Below, in pieces: positions 24,186 to 31,573 of a DNA stretch of 64,000 nt. Source of the DNA: JBJHBP01 sp050485645 (GTDB lineage Bacteria > Pseudomonadota > Gammaproteobacteria > Steroidobacterales > Rariloculaceae); contig JBJHBT010000015.1 in assembly GCA_050485645.1 (NCBI GenBank), forward strand, positions 38,038 through 102,037, in the 5' to 3' direction. The notes beneath the pieces were generated by a model. The model made no database searches and was not told the origin of the DNA. It worked only from the letters and a program-made list of their open reading frames with translations. How positions within the stretch are numbered: position 1 is the first letter of the stretch; every line of letters starts with the position of its first letter. The position numbers and the translations under genes were made by a program.

Positions 24186-25745
24186 TCACGCTTGTTCTGC
24201 TTTGGCGTACTCAAAACCCGCAAAGCTTTCCCGGACGATATCTTCGAGCGTCGTCACTTCGTCGTCTGTCAGCTCCTTGAATTCCTTTTCGCGGCGCCTT
24301 TTCGGCAATGACCCATGGTTCTGACGTATGAACATGATGAGATTTTCGGCAAGACGGTCAGGCACCTCCACGGTATCCATGATCGCGCGCATGGCATCGT
24401 CGTGGCGGCGCAAGTAGTCGATTTCGCGCGGCAGATCTTCTTCGACGGTTCTCAGCACGCAGGCGTAAAGAAATTCGGCTGCGCGCGTGCAGTCGAAATA
24501 GCGATACAGGTCAGCCGTGTCATTTAACACTTTCACATTGCGGCTCGGAGTTGCACGCCAGTCGATATACGGCATGAGGCGACCGGAATGGTCCTGCAGC
24601 GTTGCGCGGTAATCTTCGATCCAGTCCAACATGACCGATGAGACTGGAAACACAATCCCGGTCGGCGTGAACTTGCGCTCGGCCAGGACATGGTGGATCA
24701 GGCAGCGATGCAAACGTCCGTTTCCATCCTGCAAGGGATGGATATAGACGAATCCAAACGCCGTCGCCGCAGCCTGTAAGACCGCATCGAGTTCAGACTC
24801 TGCCATCCGCGTGTTGGCATCCAATAGGCCCTCCAGAAGCTCGGACAGATCCTCTGGCCTTGCGCCGATGAATTCCGGTAGCGGATCGCCATTATGGTCG
24901 CGCTCGCCCAGGAAGATGCCGTCAGGCCGCAAGCCCGGCTTGATGAAGCGCATATCTTCGATCAGGACGTGGTGCAGACGCACGATCTCATCGAGCGTGA
25001 GCTCGTTGCGTCCGGCCTGGAGCACGGCTCGCCCCCAACGCTCGAGCCGGTTGCGGGGCGCTCGTTCGCCCTCAATTTCAAAGCTCGCGCGACTGTCGGC
25101 GAGGAGCAGGAAGCTGGCCGCGCGCGCAACGAGATGGCCACCCGTGCGACCAATCGTTTCGCGGGCCTTCTCTGCGAGGGTACGGTCGACATAGCCGCGC
25201 AGCGCGTCCGTCCTGCGAATGACCGGGCAGTACCGACCTGAGCCGAGCAGGTTGTCCCGAACCCGGTGTCGCCGCGAAAGCACGGGCGTCGCTGTAAAGT
25301 AGGTATCTGCGTCGAGCAGATCGACGGCGGCGACATTCGGTGCGTCGGGTAGATCAAGCATGCGTCCGGTCATCGACTCATACAGGAACCAGAGGCGGCG
25401 GGCGGGCGCGCCGGTCGGCGCCGCCTGCACGAGTTTTTCGATCTCGGCGGGGTCGACGGCATCAAAAGCCCGCTTGAGAATGAGCGGATCGAAATCCTCG
25501 TGCCGGATAGCGAAGCTGAGGTGGTCTGCGAGTTCCTCGCCCGGCCAGTACCTCTTGTCGAAGACCTGCCAACCGGCCTCCTCGCGGCGACTGCCGCGCA
25601 CGTGCCGGTCCGAGACGCAGCTCGGCCTGCGGACGGGCGCATTGATTGCAAGGGCCTGGACAAGAGCCGCCCATCCGGTCAGCCGGGACTCCCCGGGCAC
25701 GGCATAGTCCTGAAAGGCGGTGATGACTGGCAAATCAATAGCCAC
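24186..25745 (-). CDS. Fic family protein, large self-inhibited type
   Basis: 519 residues. The Fic motif is complete: YIHPLQDGNGRLHRCLIHHV (HPxxDGNGR) near residue 340. The flap-like sequence before it (GIFLGERDHNGDPLPEFIGA) is also typical. The inhibitory S-x-x-x-E-G motif is SFEIEGE at about residue 219, N-terminal to the Fic core, so it is class II. A C-terminal helical region of about 120 residues follows. Translation starts at GTG 25745. Upstream lies a set of six evenly spaced GTCGAAA-type boxes, so expression is probably controlled by a sequence-specific regulator or by the protein itself. No antitoxin gene is adjacent. Confidence 0.88.
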   Translation of the reverse strand: MAIDLPVITAFQDYAVPGESRLTGWAALVQALAINAPVRRPSCVSDRHVRGSRREEAGWQVFDKRYWPGEELADHLSFAIRHEDFDPLILKRAFDAVDPAEIEKLVQAAPTGAPARRLWFLYESMTGRMLDLPDAPNVAAVDLLDADTYFTATPVLSRRHRVRDNLLGSGRYCPVIRRTDALRGYVDRTLAEKARETIGRTGGHLVARAASFLLLADSRASFEIEGERAPRNRLERWGRAVLQAGRNELTLDEIVRLHHVLIEDMRFIKPGLRPDGIFLGERDHNGDPLPEFIGARPEDLSELLEGLLDANTRMAESELDAVLQAAATAFGFVYIHPLQDGNGRLHRCLIHHVLAERKFTPTGIVFPVSSVMLDWIEDYRATLQDHSGRLMPYIDWRATPSRNVKVLNDTADLYRYFDCTRAAEFLYACVLRTVEEDLPREIDYLRRHDDAMRAIMDTVEVPDRLAENLIMFIRQNHGSLPKRRREKEFKELTDDEVTTLEDIVRESFAGFEYAKAEQA

Positions 25746-25746
25746 G

Positions 25747-25881
25747 GTCGAAAATTCCTTGCTAACGTCGAAAAACGATCGAAGATACCTATTCTGTCGA
25801 AAAATACACTATCAGTGCCGGCCGTCGAAATCTATTCATATCTGTCGAATACCACGACATTTCCACAGGAAATGTCGAATC
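25747..25881 (-). promoter_or_regulatory. six phased TTTTCGAC/ATTCGAC boxes upstream of the large fic gene
   Basis: On the + strand GTCGAAAA or GTCGAAT-type boxes start at 25747, 25767, 25796, 25824, 25844 and 25874, all in one orientation. The steps are 20, 29, 28, 20 and 30 bases, close to whole helical turns, so all boxes face one side of the DNA. A weaker ATCGAAGA lies at 25779. The first box touches the GTG start codon. This looks like an operator array for cooperative binding. Confidence 0.6.
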
Positions 25882-25906
25882 TCCTCTAGTCTATGGCGTG
25901 GTTGCG

Positions 25907-25990
25907 CTATGGCAGGAGACCGAAAGCCGCAAAGATGGCGGCCAGCGTATCCAGACGCGCGTTGCCTTTCTCGGAAAGCGTTGGCGAACG
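25907..25990 (-). pseudogene. possible C-terminal remnant of an XRE/HigA-type antitoxin
   Basis: The last 27 codons of a minus-strand frame read RSPTLSEKGNARLDTLAAIF then AAFGLLP. The pattern LS-x-x-GN-x-RLxTLxAIxxAxGL is the recognition-helix tail of HigA-like and other helix-turn-helix antitoxins. Nothing upstream in the frame belongs to such a protein, and no HigB partner is seen. This is a short match and may be chance. Confidence 0.3.
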
Positions 25991-26140
25991 ATCCGGGCAC
26001 CCGGCCTTCTGCCGCCTGGTATCGGCGGACTTCCACGTCGGCTGCTGTAGCTCAAAAGCTACGCGCCGAGGAATTATCACTCGGTCGCTGCTGGCTCTGG
26101 TGATCGGCCCGCTCGCATTCGAGTAAGACCTTGGTGGAAC

Positions 26141-26226
26141 GGACGAGACACCAATGGAAGCTGGCGCGCCCGGGAGGACAAACTTCGAACTCTCTTGGAC
26201 ACGCTCGCCGACTGGCATGCCTGTCT
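26141..26226 (+). repeat. array linker repeat, copy E
   Basis: The core TGGCGCGCCCGGGAGGACAA starts at 26162 and continues ACTTCGAACTCTC; the following CTGGA-containing part is shortened by a few bases. The left part GAGACACCAATGGAAGC matches copies B and D. It lies just downstream of parE, which is on the opposite strand. Confidence 0.82.
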
Positions 26227-26260
26227 GAACAGGATACGCGGACCTATCGGCCATTAAGCG

Positions 26261-26554
26261 CTATAGATGCCTCCCGGGGTCCATCTGGCCATGAAGCACA
26301 CGGATGATATGTATAGCGGACGCGGCAACGTTGTAATAGACCGCGTGGCTGTTGATGAACAGGACGCGGTAGCCCTCGCGCACGTAGTCGCGTTTCGCAC
26401 CCATCTCGGGGTTATCCGCAAGTTCCTTGATGCCGTCATCGAGTTCGTCCAGGTACTTATCGGCCTGGGCTGCGTCCCACTCGTGAAAGGTGTATTCCCA
26501 GATATCGATGAGGTCGCTTTCTGCGAGCGCATGTTTGCGGATTTCTCGCGTCAA
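26261..26554 (-). CDS. parE: ParE-family toxin
   Basis: 97-residue RelE/ParE-fold toxin. ParE proteins inhibit DNA gyrase. The sequence has the family's N-terminal helix hairpin (LAESDLIDIWEYTFHEW, then DKYLDELDDGIKELADNPEM) and C-terminal strands (YRVLFINSHAVYYNV, IHIIRVLHGQMD). Its ATG overlaps the parD stop region by 4 bp. The gene is complete. The final arginine-histidine (GRHL) is usual for this family. Confidence 0.9.
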   Translation of the reverse strand: MTREIRKHALAESDLIDIWEYTFHEWDAAQADKYLDELDDGIKELADNPEMGAKRDYVREGYRVLFINSHAVYYNVAASAIHIIRVLHGQMDPGRHL

Positions 26555-26799
26555 GACGCTTTCACGCGGCGTCGCGCCTTGCGCTTGATGTCCTTCATAT
26601 CCAGCTCGCCGGCGTCACCACTATTCTCGCCATCGATAAGCGCCTGTCGAACCGTTCCGATTCTGTCTTCATGCTCTTCGAGCAAGCGCAAACTGGCCCG
26701 AACGACCTCGCTGGCCGAGCCGTAGCGTCCACTCTCGATTTGGCGGCTGATGAACCCCTCGAAATGATCGCCGAGGGAAATGCTGGTGTTCTTTGCCAT
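26551..26799 (-). CDS. parD: ParD-family antitoxin
   Basis: 82-residue ribbon-helix-helix antitoxin and autorepressor. The DNA-binding part reads NTSISLGDHFEGFISRQIES, then GRYGSASEVVRASLRLLEE, and the acidic C-terminal tail (DGENSGDAGELDMKDIK) should wrap the toxin. AAGGAGG lies just ahead of the ATG at 26799; longer forms up to 26850 would overlap it and are unlikely. It is the first gene of the ParDE operon. A truncated near-copy exists at 19392-19565. Confidence 0.9.
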   Translation of the reverse strand: MAKNTSISLGDHFEGFISRQIESGRYGSASEVVRASLRLLEEHEDRIGTVRQALIDGENSGDAGELDMKDIKRKARRRVKAS

Positions 26800-26928
26800 A
26801 AGCTGCCACCTCCTTCGGTACCAATATATATCAATTATTGGTATCTGCAATCCAACGCCTGATCGACAACGTCGCTATCGAAGGAGATGCGAGTGGATCG
26901 GGCTGGACCTCAGTGGAATCGGCGCCGG
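26655..26928 (-). repeat. duplicated parD-plus-upstream segment, copy 2
   Basis: Matches 19420-19690. The shared part upstream of parD includes the ParDE promoter region with TATATATCAATTATTGG and the block CTATCGAAGGAGATGCGAGT. Both copies end in CAGTGGA(A/G)TCGGCGC. Confidence 0.75.
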
Positions 26929-26945
26929 GAGGCACATTTGTTGCC
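26919..26945 (+). repeat. array linker repeat, possible copy F (strongly diverged)
   Basis: GGCGCCGGGAGGCACA follows the parD-upstream block in the same place where copy A begins. It looks like GGCGCGCCCGGGAGGACA with a small deletion and changes; the remainder is not recognisable. Confidence 0.35.
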
Positions 26946-27055
26946 TTCGTGACGTCAGCGGGGCTGAGGCCGAGCATGTTTCCAATCAGTCTATCCGTCA
27001 TATAGATTCGATTTGAAGACAACCGATCCAGGCTCAATAGCATTCAGCGGCGCAG

Positions 27056-27247
27056 TTGCTGATCTACCGGATGGTGTCGGTTGCACGCGGCGGTTTGTAC
27101 CATCTGCGTGATCAAGCCGAGGCGAACATCTGGATCCAGAATCCCTATTTCATCCCGAAGCCCGAAGCGGCGATGATGTGCAGGTCGGGACCGCGCGCCC
27201 GCTCCCGACGTGCTGAACCAGGGCGTCCGTGCACTCGGTGCAGGTAG
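27056..27247 (+). pseudogene. fragment of a phospholipase D/cardiolipin synthase-like gene
   Basis: The frame contains QAEANIWIQNPYFIPKPEAA, which matches the stretch of PLD-family proteins before the second HKD domain (xxIWIxNPYFIPEPE). Neither HKD motif is present and the sequence after PEAAMM is not family-like, so the rest is lost or frame-shifted. Only about 40 residues are convincing. It lies 2 bp before the end of the DUF1206 gene on the opposite strand. Confidence 0.4.
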
Positions 27248-27248
27248 G

Positions 27249-28067
27249 TTACATCCGGCGATATCGTGACTGCAGTAACGCGAACAGGCCGAAAGCGACG
27301 AATCCAAGCGCCACCGCCGTGAGCAGAAACCTCCCGAACGTCTGCGCCATGATCGCATGCAACGCGCCGTCCAGCCCCGACGCCTTCTGCGGCTCGAAGA
27401 TCAGCGCAGCATAGCTGAGCAGCCCCCCCACCACGCCCAGGGCCACCCCCTTGGCGATGTATCCGACTTGGCCCAATCGCGCCACGCCCTTCTGGGCAAC
27501 TGGGGCCATCGACGAAGCGTCGATCTCCTCGCTGAAAGATTTCTTCACGCCCTTGACTACCCCAGCCACGCCGACGCCGATGATGATCAGCCCCGTGACC
27601 ACGACGATCACCCGCCCGGCGGGCCATGCCAGCACGCCAGAAGTGGTTTGCTGCTGGGACTGCGAGTCCCACAATCCCAAGCCGAGCGCGACCGAAGCTG
27701 CGCTGACTCCCAGCGCAGCGTAGAACACGGCCTTGGCCCCGCTGGTGAGCTGCTTGCGCACCCGCTCGGCACCTTCACGGTTACGATAGCGCCAGATGGC
27801 TTCACTGGCCTGCCAGAGCGCGAGCGCCACCAGCCCGACCGCAACCAGCCCCAGCAGGATCTTGCCAAAGGGCTCATCAGCCAGTGTTCTCAGCGCCCCG
27901 GAAACGTCGGCGCTATCGCTGGCCGACTCGCCCCACGCAATCTGCAACGCCAGCCAGCCGATCAAGAGGTGGACAACGCCATACGCGATCAACCCGACGC
28001 GGGCGACCACCTCTAGCGACGCGCTGTCACCGGCCTGTTGAGCCTTGCCGTCGGCATTGGTTGACAT
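27249..28067 (-). CDS. DUF1206 membrane protein
   Basis: 272-residue integral membrane protein made of three repeats of a two-helix unit, the layout of DUF1206. Each unit starts with a G-Y-x-A-x-G-V type motif: ARVGLIAYGVVHLLIGWLAL, GAKAVFYAALGVSAAS and GQVGYIAKGVALGVVGGLL. The hydrophilic N-terminus is cytoplasmic. No function is established for the family. The gene appears complete and sits between the decayed array and tRNA-Arg. It has no obvious partner. Confidence 0.85.
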   Translation of the reverse strand: MSTNADGKAQQAGDSASLEVVARVGLIAYGVVHLLIGWLALQIAWGESASDSADVSGALRTLADEPFGKILLGLVAVGLVALALWQASEAIWRYRNREGAERVRKQLTSGAKAVFYAALGVSAASVALGLGLWDSQSQQQTTSGVLAWPAGRVIVVVTGLIIIGVGVAGVVKGVKKSFSEEIDASSMAPVAQKGVARLGQVGYIAKGVALGVVGGLLSYAALIFEPQKASGLDGALHAIMAQTFGRFLLTAVALGFVAFGLFALLQSRYRRM

Positions 28068-28633
28068 CGCAGGGGGCCTCCGCCTCGACGCTGAGCGCAG
28101 CGACTACTCGCTACTTCGAGGGGCTAGGAAAAACGAACGCACCTCTTCGTCAAACACAAGCCTATTGGCGGTGCAGTGAGTTGTCAAAAGCACAACCCTG
28201 GAGGGATTTTATGCTTCGTCGCCCAGCGTCTGTCCCACCGGCCCTGACTACCGCGAAGTACTCGACGCAGTGGATTTCATTCCTAAATGGCAGAGCGTTT
28301 CTATTCTCTAGCGGCGGTAAATATCTCACCACGGAAGAATTCCCGCGACCAAGCAACGGGTCCCTCAGCTCGCCGAACCTTCAGGCACCAGACTTCATTC
28401 GGACCCAAGGTCCTGGCTGGAGAGATTCTCGAGTTAGAAGGGCAACTTGCGTTAGGACTGCTTGTCGGAAAAGAAGGCCCCTCAAAGTTTTGCTTTCCGT
28501 GTGACTTGGCTGCGACCCACTGAGGCCCGATGCAGGCCGCGGGAGACCAATAGCGAATACGTCTTTGCGACCAGAAAACCGCATACCAATGCGGTCTCTG
28601 GCGGTATACGGTGGTCTGCGTTGTTTTGGGGAT
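28068..28633. other. 566-bp region without a recognisable gene
   Basis: Several short open frames exist on both strands but none has a convincing start or family pattern. The base composition looks less GC-rich than the flanks. A short inverted pair ACCGCATACC/GGCGGTATACGG-like sequence lies near 28588-28612, before the tRNA 3' end. This is where an island boundary at the tRNA would be expected, but I see no exact repeat of the tRNA end here. Confidence 0.5.
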
Positions 28634-28710
28634 TGGCGCGCCCGGAGAGATTCGAACTCCCGACCCTCAGGTTCGAAGCCTGATGCTCTATCCAGCTGAG
28701 CTACGGGCGC
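28634..28710 (-). tRNA. tRNA-Arg (anticodon TCG)
   Basis: 77-base tRNA on the minus strand. The acceptor stem GCGCCCG pairs with CGGGCGC, with discriminator G and an encoded CCA. The D arm is GCTCAGCTGGATAGAGC. The anticodon stem TCAGG/CCTGA holds the loop CTTCGAA, giving anticodon TCG, which reads CGA. The T arm GGGAG/CTCTC carries the TTCGAAT loop. Its 3' end faces the toxin-antitoxin array, as for a tRNA used as an integration site. Confidence 0.95.
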
Positions 28711-28744
28711 GTATGGCGTGGCGGACCGGTGTATCCTACACGAA

Positions 28745-29401
28745 ATGGAATCCTGGCTGGACAGCGCGCTGGCGCGCTTCGACGAAGACAACCAATCTCA
28801 GGTGCCGCGTACGCGCTCCCTGCTGGAACACGCCATCGGCGATGCCAGGCTGCACGCGCGGCTGCTGAATACCCTGTCGCTGCTGGAACATATGGGCAGC
28901 CGCAAGATCGTGGCCACCCAGACGGGCAGTGCGATGGACCAGCCCACCCTGCGCCACATCGCTGAGGAAGCCCATCATGCCTTCTTCATGAAGCGCCAGG
29001 CGGAAAAGGCGGCGGGACAGGCAATGGCGTACGCCGACGCGGACCTGCTGGCGCCGGCCGCGGCGCGCATGTATTTTCAGCGGCTGGAAGCAACAATGCT
29101 GCGCAGGCTGGCCCGCCGGCACGGCGAGCGGGCCACGTACCTGTACATGTCGATGATCGTCGAGTTCCGTGCGCTGTGGTTCTACGGGCTGTATCAGGAG
29201 GCGCTGCGCGCGAGGAACCACCCGCTTTCGCTGAAGCGGATACTTGGCGAGGAGCGTAACCATCTGCATGAGGTGGCCGGCCGACTCGATGATTCCGGCG
29301 ATCTGAGCGACACCATGGCCGGCGAATTCGCCGCCCACGAAACCGCCCTGTACAGCCGCATGCTCACGGCTCTGCTACAGGCACAGGGATCGACATCATG
29401 A
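28745..29401 (+). CDS. ferritin-like diiron-type protein of unknown function
   Basis: 218 residues, almost all helical. The pairs AEEAHHAFFMK (ExxH) and GEERNHLHEVA (ExxxH) fit the metal-binding helices of a ferritin-like four-helix bundle, with further Glu residues at LLEHMGSR and MSMIVEFRALW. I do not recognise the subfamily; hydroxylase, desaturase or rubrerythrin-like roles are all possible. The ATG at 28745 is preferred as the longer frame would run into the tRNA gene. Its stop overlaps the next start as ATGA, so it is co-translated with the DUF945 gene. Confidence 0.7.
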   Translation: MESWLDSALARFDEDNQSQVPRTRSLLEHAIGDARLHARLLNTLSLLEHMGSRKIVATQTGSAMDQPTLRHIAEEAHHAFFMKRQAEKAAGQAMAYADADLLAPAAARMYFQRLEATMLRRLARRHGERATYLYMSMIVEFRALWFYGLYQEALRARNHPLSLKRILGEERNHLHEVAGRLDDSGDLSDTMAGEFAAHETALYSRMLTALLQAQGSTS

Positions 29402-30867
29402 AAAAGATCGGCGTCGTCGTTCTGATCCTCATCCTGGCTGTCCTGGCATTGCCCGGTGTGTTCGGCCTGTTCACCGCACGCCAGGTGGATGCGCGGGTCG
29501 GCGAGCTGAACGACACCGGCACGCTGCAGGTCACCATCACCGACTACCGCAGAGGCTGGTTCGCCAGCGACGTCAGACTGCACATCGCCGCCCCCGCCAC
29601 GCCCATGCAGCAGCCGCCCGCGACATCGGATCCGACCACGCAGGCGCTCGCCTACCTGCACACGCTGCTCGAGCTCCCCTACCTGCACACGCTGCTCGAC
29701 GAACCGCTAGCGGTGGCCGTACGCATTGCCCATGGTCCGGTGACATTCAGTCGTGGTCCGCATCTGGGCACCTCGGCGATTCATGCCACCAGCGACGCGG
29801 ACGATCCGCGGGTGGCGTCGCGCACGGCCACGCTCGGCATCCCCTACCTGTTCGACTTTCACGCGCGCGCGGGCTTTGGTGGCGGCATCGACTTCGAGGC
29901 GGTGATTCCGCCGCTGGATACCTCCGTCGCACTCGTACAGATAAGGTTTTCGGGCGCGACACTGGACGGCCGTCTCGATGGCGCGCGAGTTTCGTCCCGG
30001 CTTGCCCTGGATTCGCTGGTGCTCGATGCCGCCCTGGTCCGCCTGGACATCGATGGTCTGCGCTTCGAGGGCGACAACACACTCATGAGTCGCCATGTGA
30101 TTCTTGGCCCCGCCGAACTGCTGCTTTCGGGCGTGTCGGTGTCAGGGCCGCTGCTGGGGCCTGCGCCGATGCTGGATGGGCGTCAGCTGCGCTTTGGTGG
30201 CACGAACACCCTGGATCGGACGTCGCAGACGCTGAGCAGCGAAGTCCGCGTCACCTTCGACAGCTTCGCCTGGCGTGACGAGAGGCTGCTGCGTTCGGCC
30301 GACCTGCGCCTGCAGGTGGACAACCTCGATCTCGATGCCTGGCAGCGCCTGGCGGCAACGGCCGAGCAGATGGCCACCGGCGCACTGCCAGAAGCCGCCG
30401 CCATCACGCGCATCGAACCGTTGGTGCGCGAGCTGCTCTCGGGCGGGCCCAGCGTTGTGGTCGATCCGCTCACGGTCGAGGTCGACGGCGAAACGATGAC
30501 TGCCAAAGCCCGGATCGCGGTGGACGGCAGTCGCGTTGCGGACAGGCGGCTGACGGACCCGGGTGACGTGATGCTGCTGCTGGGCGTCCTCGACGCCAGC
30601 GCTGAAGCCAGCCTTCCGAAGTCGCTGGTGGAAGCGGTGGCGGCGGACGTTTCAAGAACACAGATCCGCGCTGCGCAGTCGGCTGGCCGACCGATCCGCG
30701 AAGATGAGATCGACGCGATGGCGGAAGCGCAGGCGCACCTGATCCTGCTGGTGCTGGCCTCACAGGGCCTGATCGAAGAGGATGGCGACAACTACCGCGC
30801 GGAACTGCGCATCCACAACGGCGCGGTAACGATCAACGGATCGGCACTGCCGTTCGCGCTGCCATAG
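29398..30867 (+). CDS. DUF945 (YdgA-like) family protein
   Basis: 489-residue exported protein. An N-terminal signal anchor (VVVLILILAVLALPGVFGLF) precedes the DUF945 pattern of gram-negative YdgA-like proteins, including TDYRRGWFASDVRLHI (the usual Y-x-R-G-x-x-x-S signature) and the C-terminal GLIEEDGDNYRAELRIHNGA followed by VTINGSALPF. The family is predicted periplasmic with AsmA-like beta-structure; its function is not known. It is translationally coupled to the ferritin-like gene (ATGA). A short direct repeat, YLHTLLELPYLHTLLDEP near residue 83, is noticeable. Confidence 0.82.
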   Translation: MKKIGVVVLILILAVLALPGVFGLFTARQVDARVGELNDTGTLQVTITDYRRGWFASDVRLHIAAPATPMQQPPATSDPTTQALAYLHTLLELPYLHTLLDEPLAVAVRIAHGPVTFSRGPHLGTSAIHATSDADDPRVASRTATLGIPYLFDFHARAGFGGGIDFEAVIPPLDTSVALVQIRFSGATLDGRLDGARVSSRLALDSLVLDAALVRLDIDGLRFEGDNTLMSRHVILGPAELLLSGVSVSGPLLGPAPMLDGRQLRFGGTNTLDRTSQTLSSEVRVTFDSFAWRDERLLRSADLRLQVDNLDLDAWQRLAATAEQMATGALPEAAAITRIEPLVRELLSGGPSVVVDPLTVEVDGETMTAKARIAVDGSRVADRRLTDPGDVMLLLGVLDASAEASLPKSLVEAVAADVSRTQIRAAQSAGRPIREDEIDAMAEAQAHLILLVLASQGLIEEDGDNYRAELRIHNGAVTINGSALPFALP

Positions 30868-30925
30868 TCTCCACCAGCCGCGGTCGGCCGGCGGCCAGGC
30901 GACGACCGCGACCGGCAGCCGCGCC

Positions 30926-31483
30926 TCAGTCGTCGCTGTCCGCCGCGGATTCGATGTCGCGGGCACCGTCTGCATTGCCGCCGTCGGAATCCGCATCGCC
31001 AGACGATCTGGCGGGCGCGGGCACCGCCACGATTTCGATCTGCATGTCGGGGCCGTGCTTCAACTCCTCAACCTGTTCCCGCGACAGCGGATAGAATTTT
31101 CCGAGTCGGCAGGTGGCACCACCGCGCAGGCCAACGCCGGCCCCATCGAGCACGGTGACGGTATCCACGTGACACAGGCGGCGGTTGTTCACCTGATAGG
31201 CGAAGCGCTGCTCGCGCGCCAGTCCCGGACAGGTATGCGGCATCACGTTGAGATAGACCGCGCCGCCGCGCATATGAAAGAGAATGGACGTGTTGTCCAT
31301 CACCTCGGTTCTCCGGATGCGGTCGGTACGCACGCAGTCTTCGGGACTGCTGTCGAAATCATGTTGGCCCGGGTCACGCGGTGACTCTCCGCGCTGGGCA
31401 TGGAGCGTGCCTGGCGCAGTGGCGAGGATCGCGCCGACCGTCACCACACCAACCAGACGCCCGATCAGCCATTCCGTTCGCAT
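30926..31483 (-). CDS. secreted DUF6491-like protein
   Basis: 185 residues with a signal peptide (MRTEWLIGRLVGVVTVGAIL, cleavage after LHAQ). The mature part has the pattern of DUF6491: EDCVRTDRIRRTEVMDN, FHMRGGAVYLNVMPHTCPGL, RLCHVDTVTVLD and CRLGKFYPLS, with conserved cysteines probably disulfide-bonded. The tail is acidic and low-complexity (SSGDADSDGGNADGARDIES). The function of the family is unknown. It stands alone, convergent with the DUF945 gene. Confidence 0.68.
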   Translation of the reverse strand: MRTEWLIGRLVGVVTVGAILATAPGTLHAQRGESPRDPGQHDFDSSPEDCVRTDRIRRTEVMDNTSILFHMRGGAVYLNVMPHTCPGLAREQRFAYQVNNRRLCHVDTVTVLDGAGVGLRGGATCRLGKFYPLSREQVEELKHGPDMQIEIVAVPAPARSSGDADSDGGNADGARDIESAADSDD

Positions 31484-31573
31484 GGCATCCTCCTCTGCGC
31501 CGGCTGCGGTTCAGCCGGCAGCCAAGATCATGAATCCGACATTACCTCAGACTACTCTCGGTTGCACACAGGT

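Noticed and set aside
20934..26226. The linker repeats as integron attC sites
   Set aside because: I looked for RYYYAAC and GTTRRRY core sites framing an inverted repeat in each copy. They are not present in consistent positions, the modules lie on both strands, and no intI is visible.
28162..28523. Short frames between DUF1206 and the tRNA
   Set aside because: Neither strand gives a product with a recognisable pattern, and starts and ribosome-binding sites are weak.
28611..28868. 85-residue frame beginning in the tRNA (GAPGEIRTPDPQVRS)
   Set aside because: This is the well-known spurious translation of the strand opposite a tRNA gene, not a protein.
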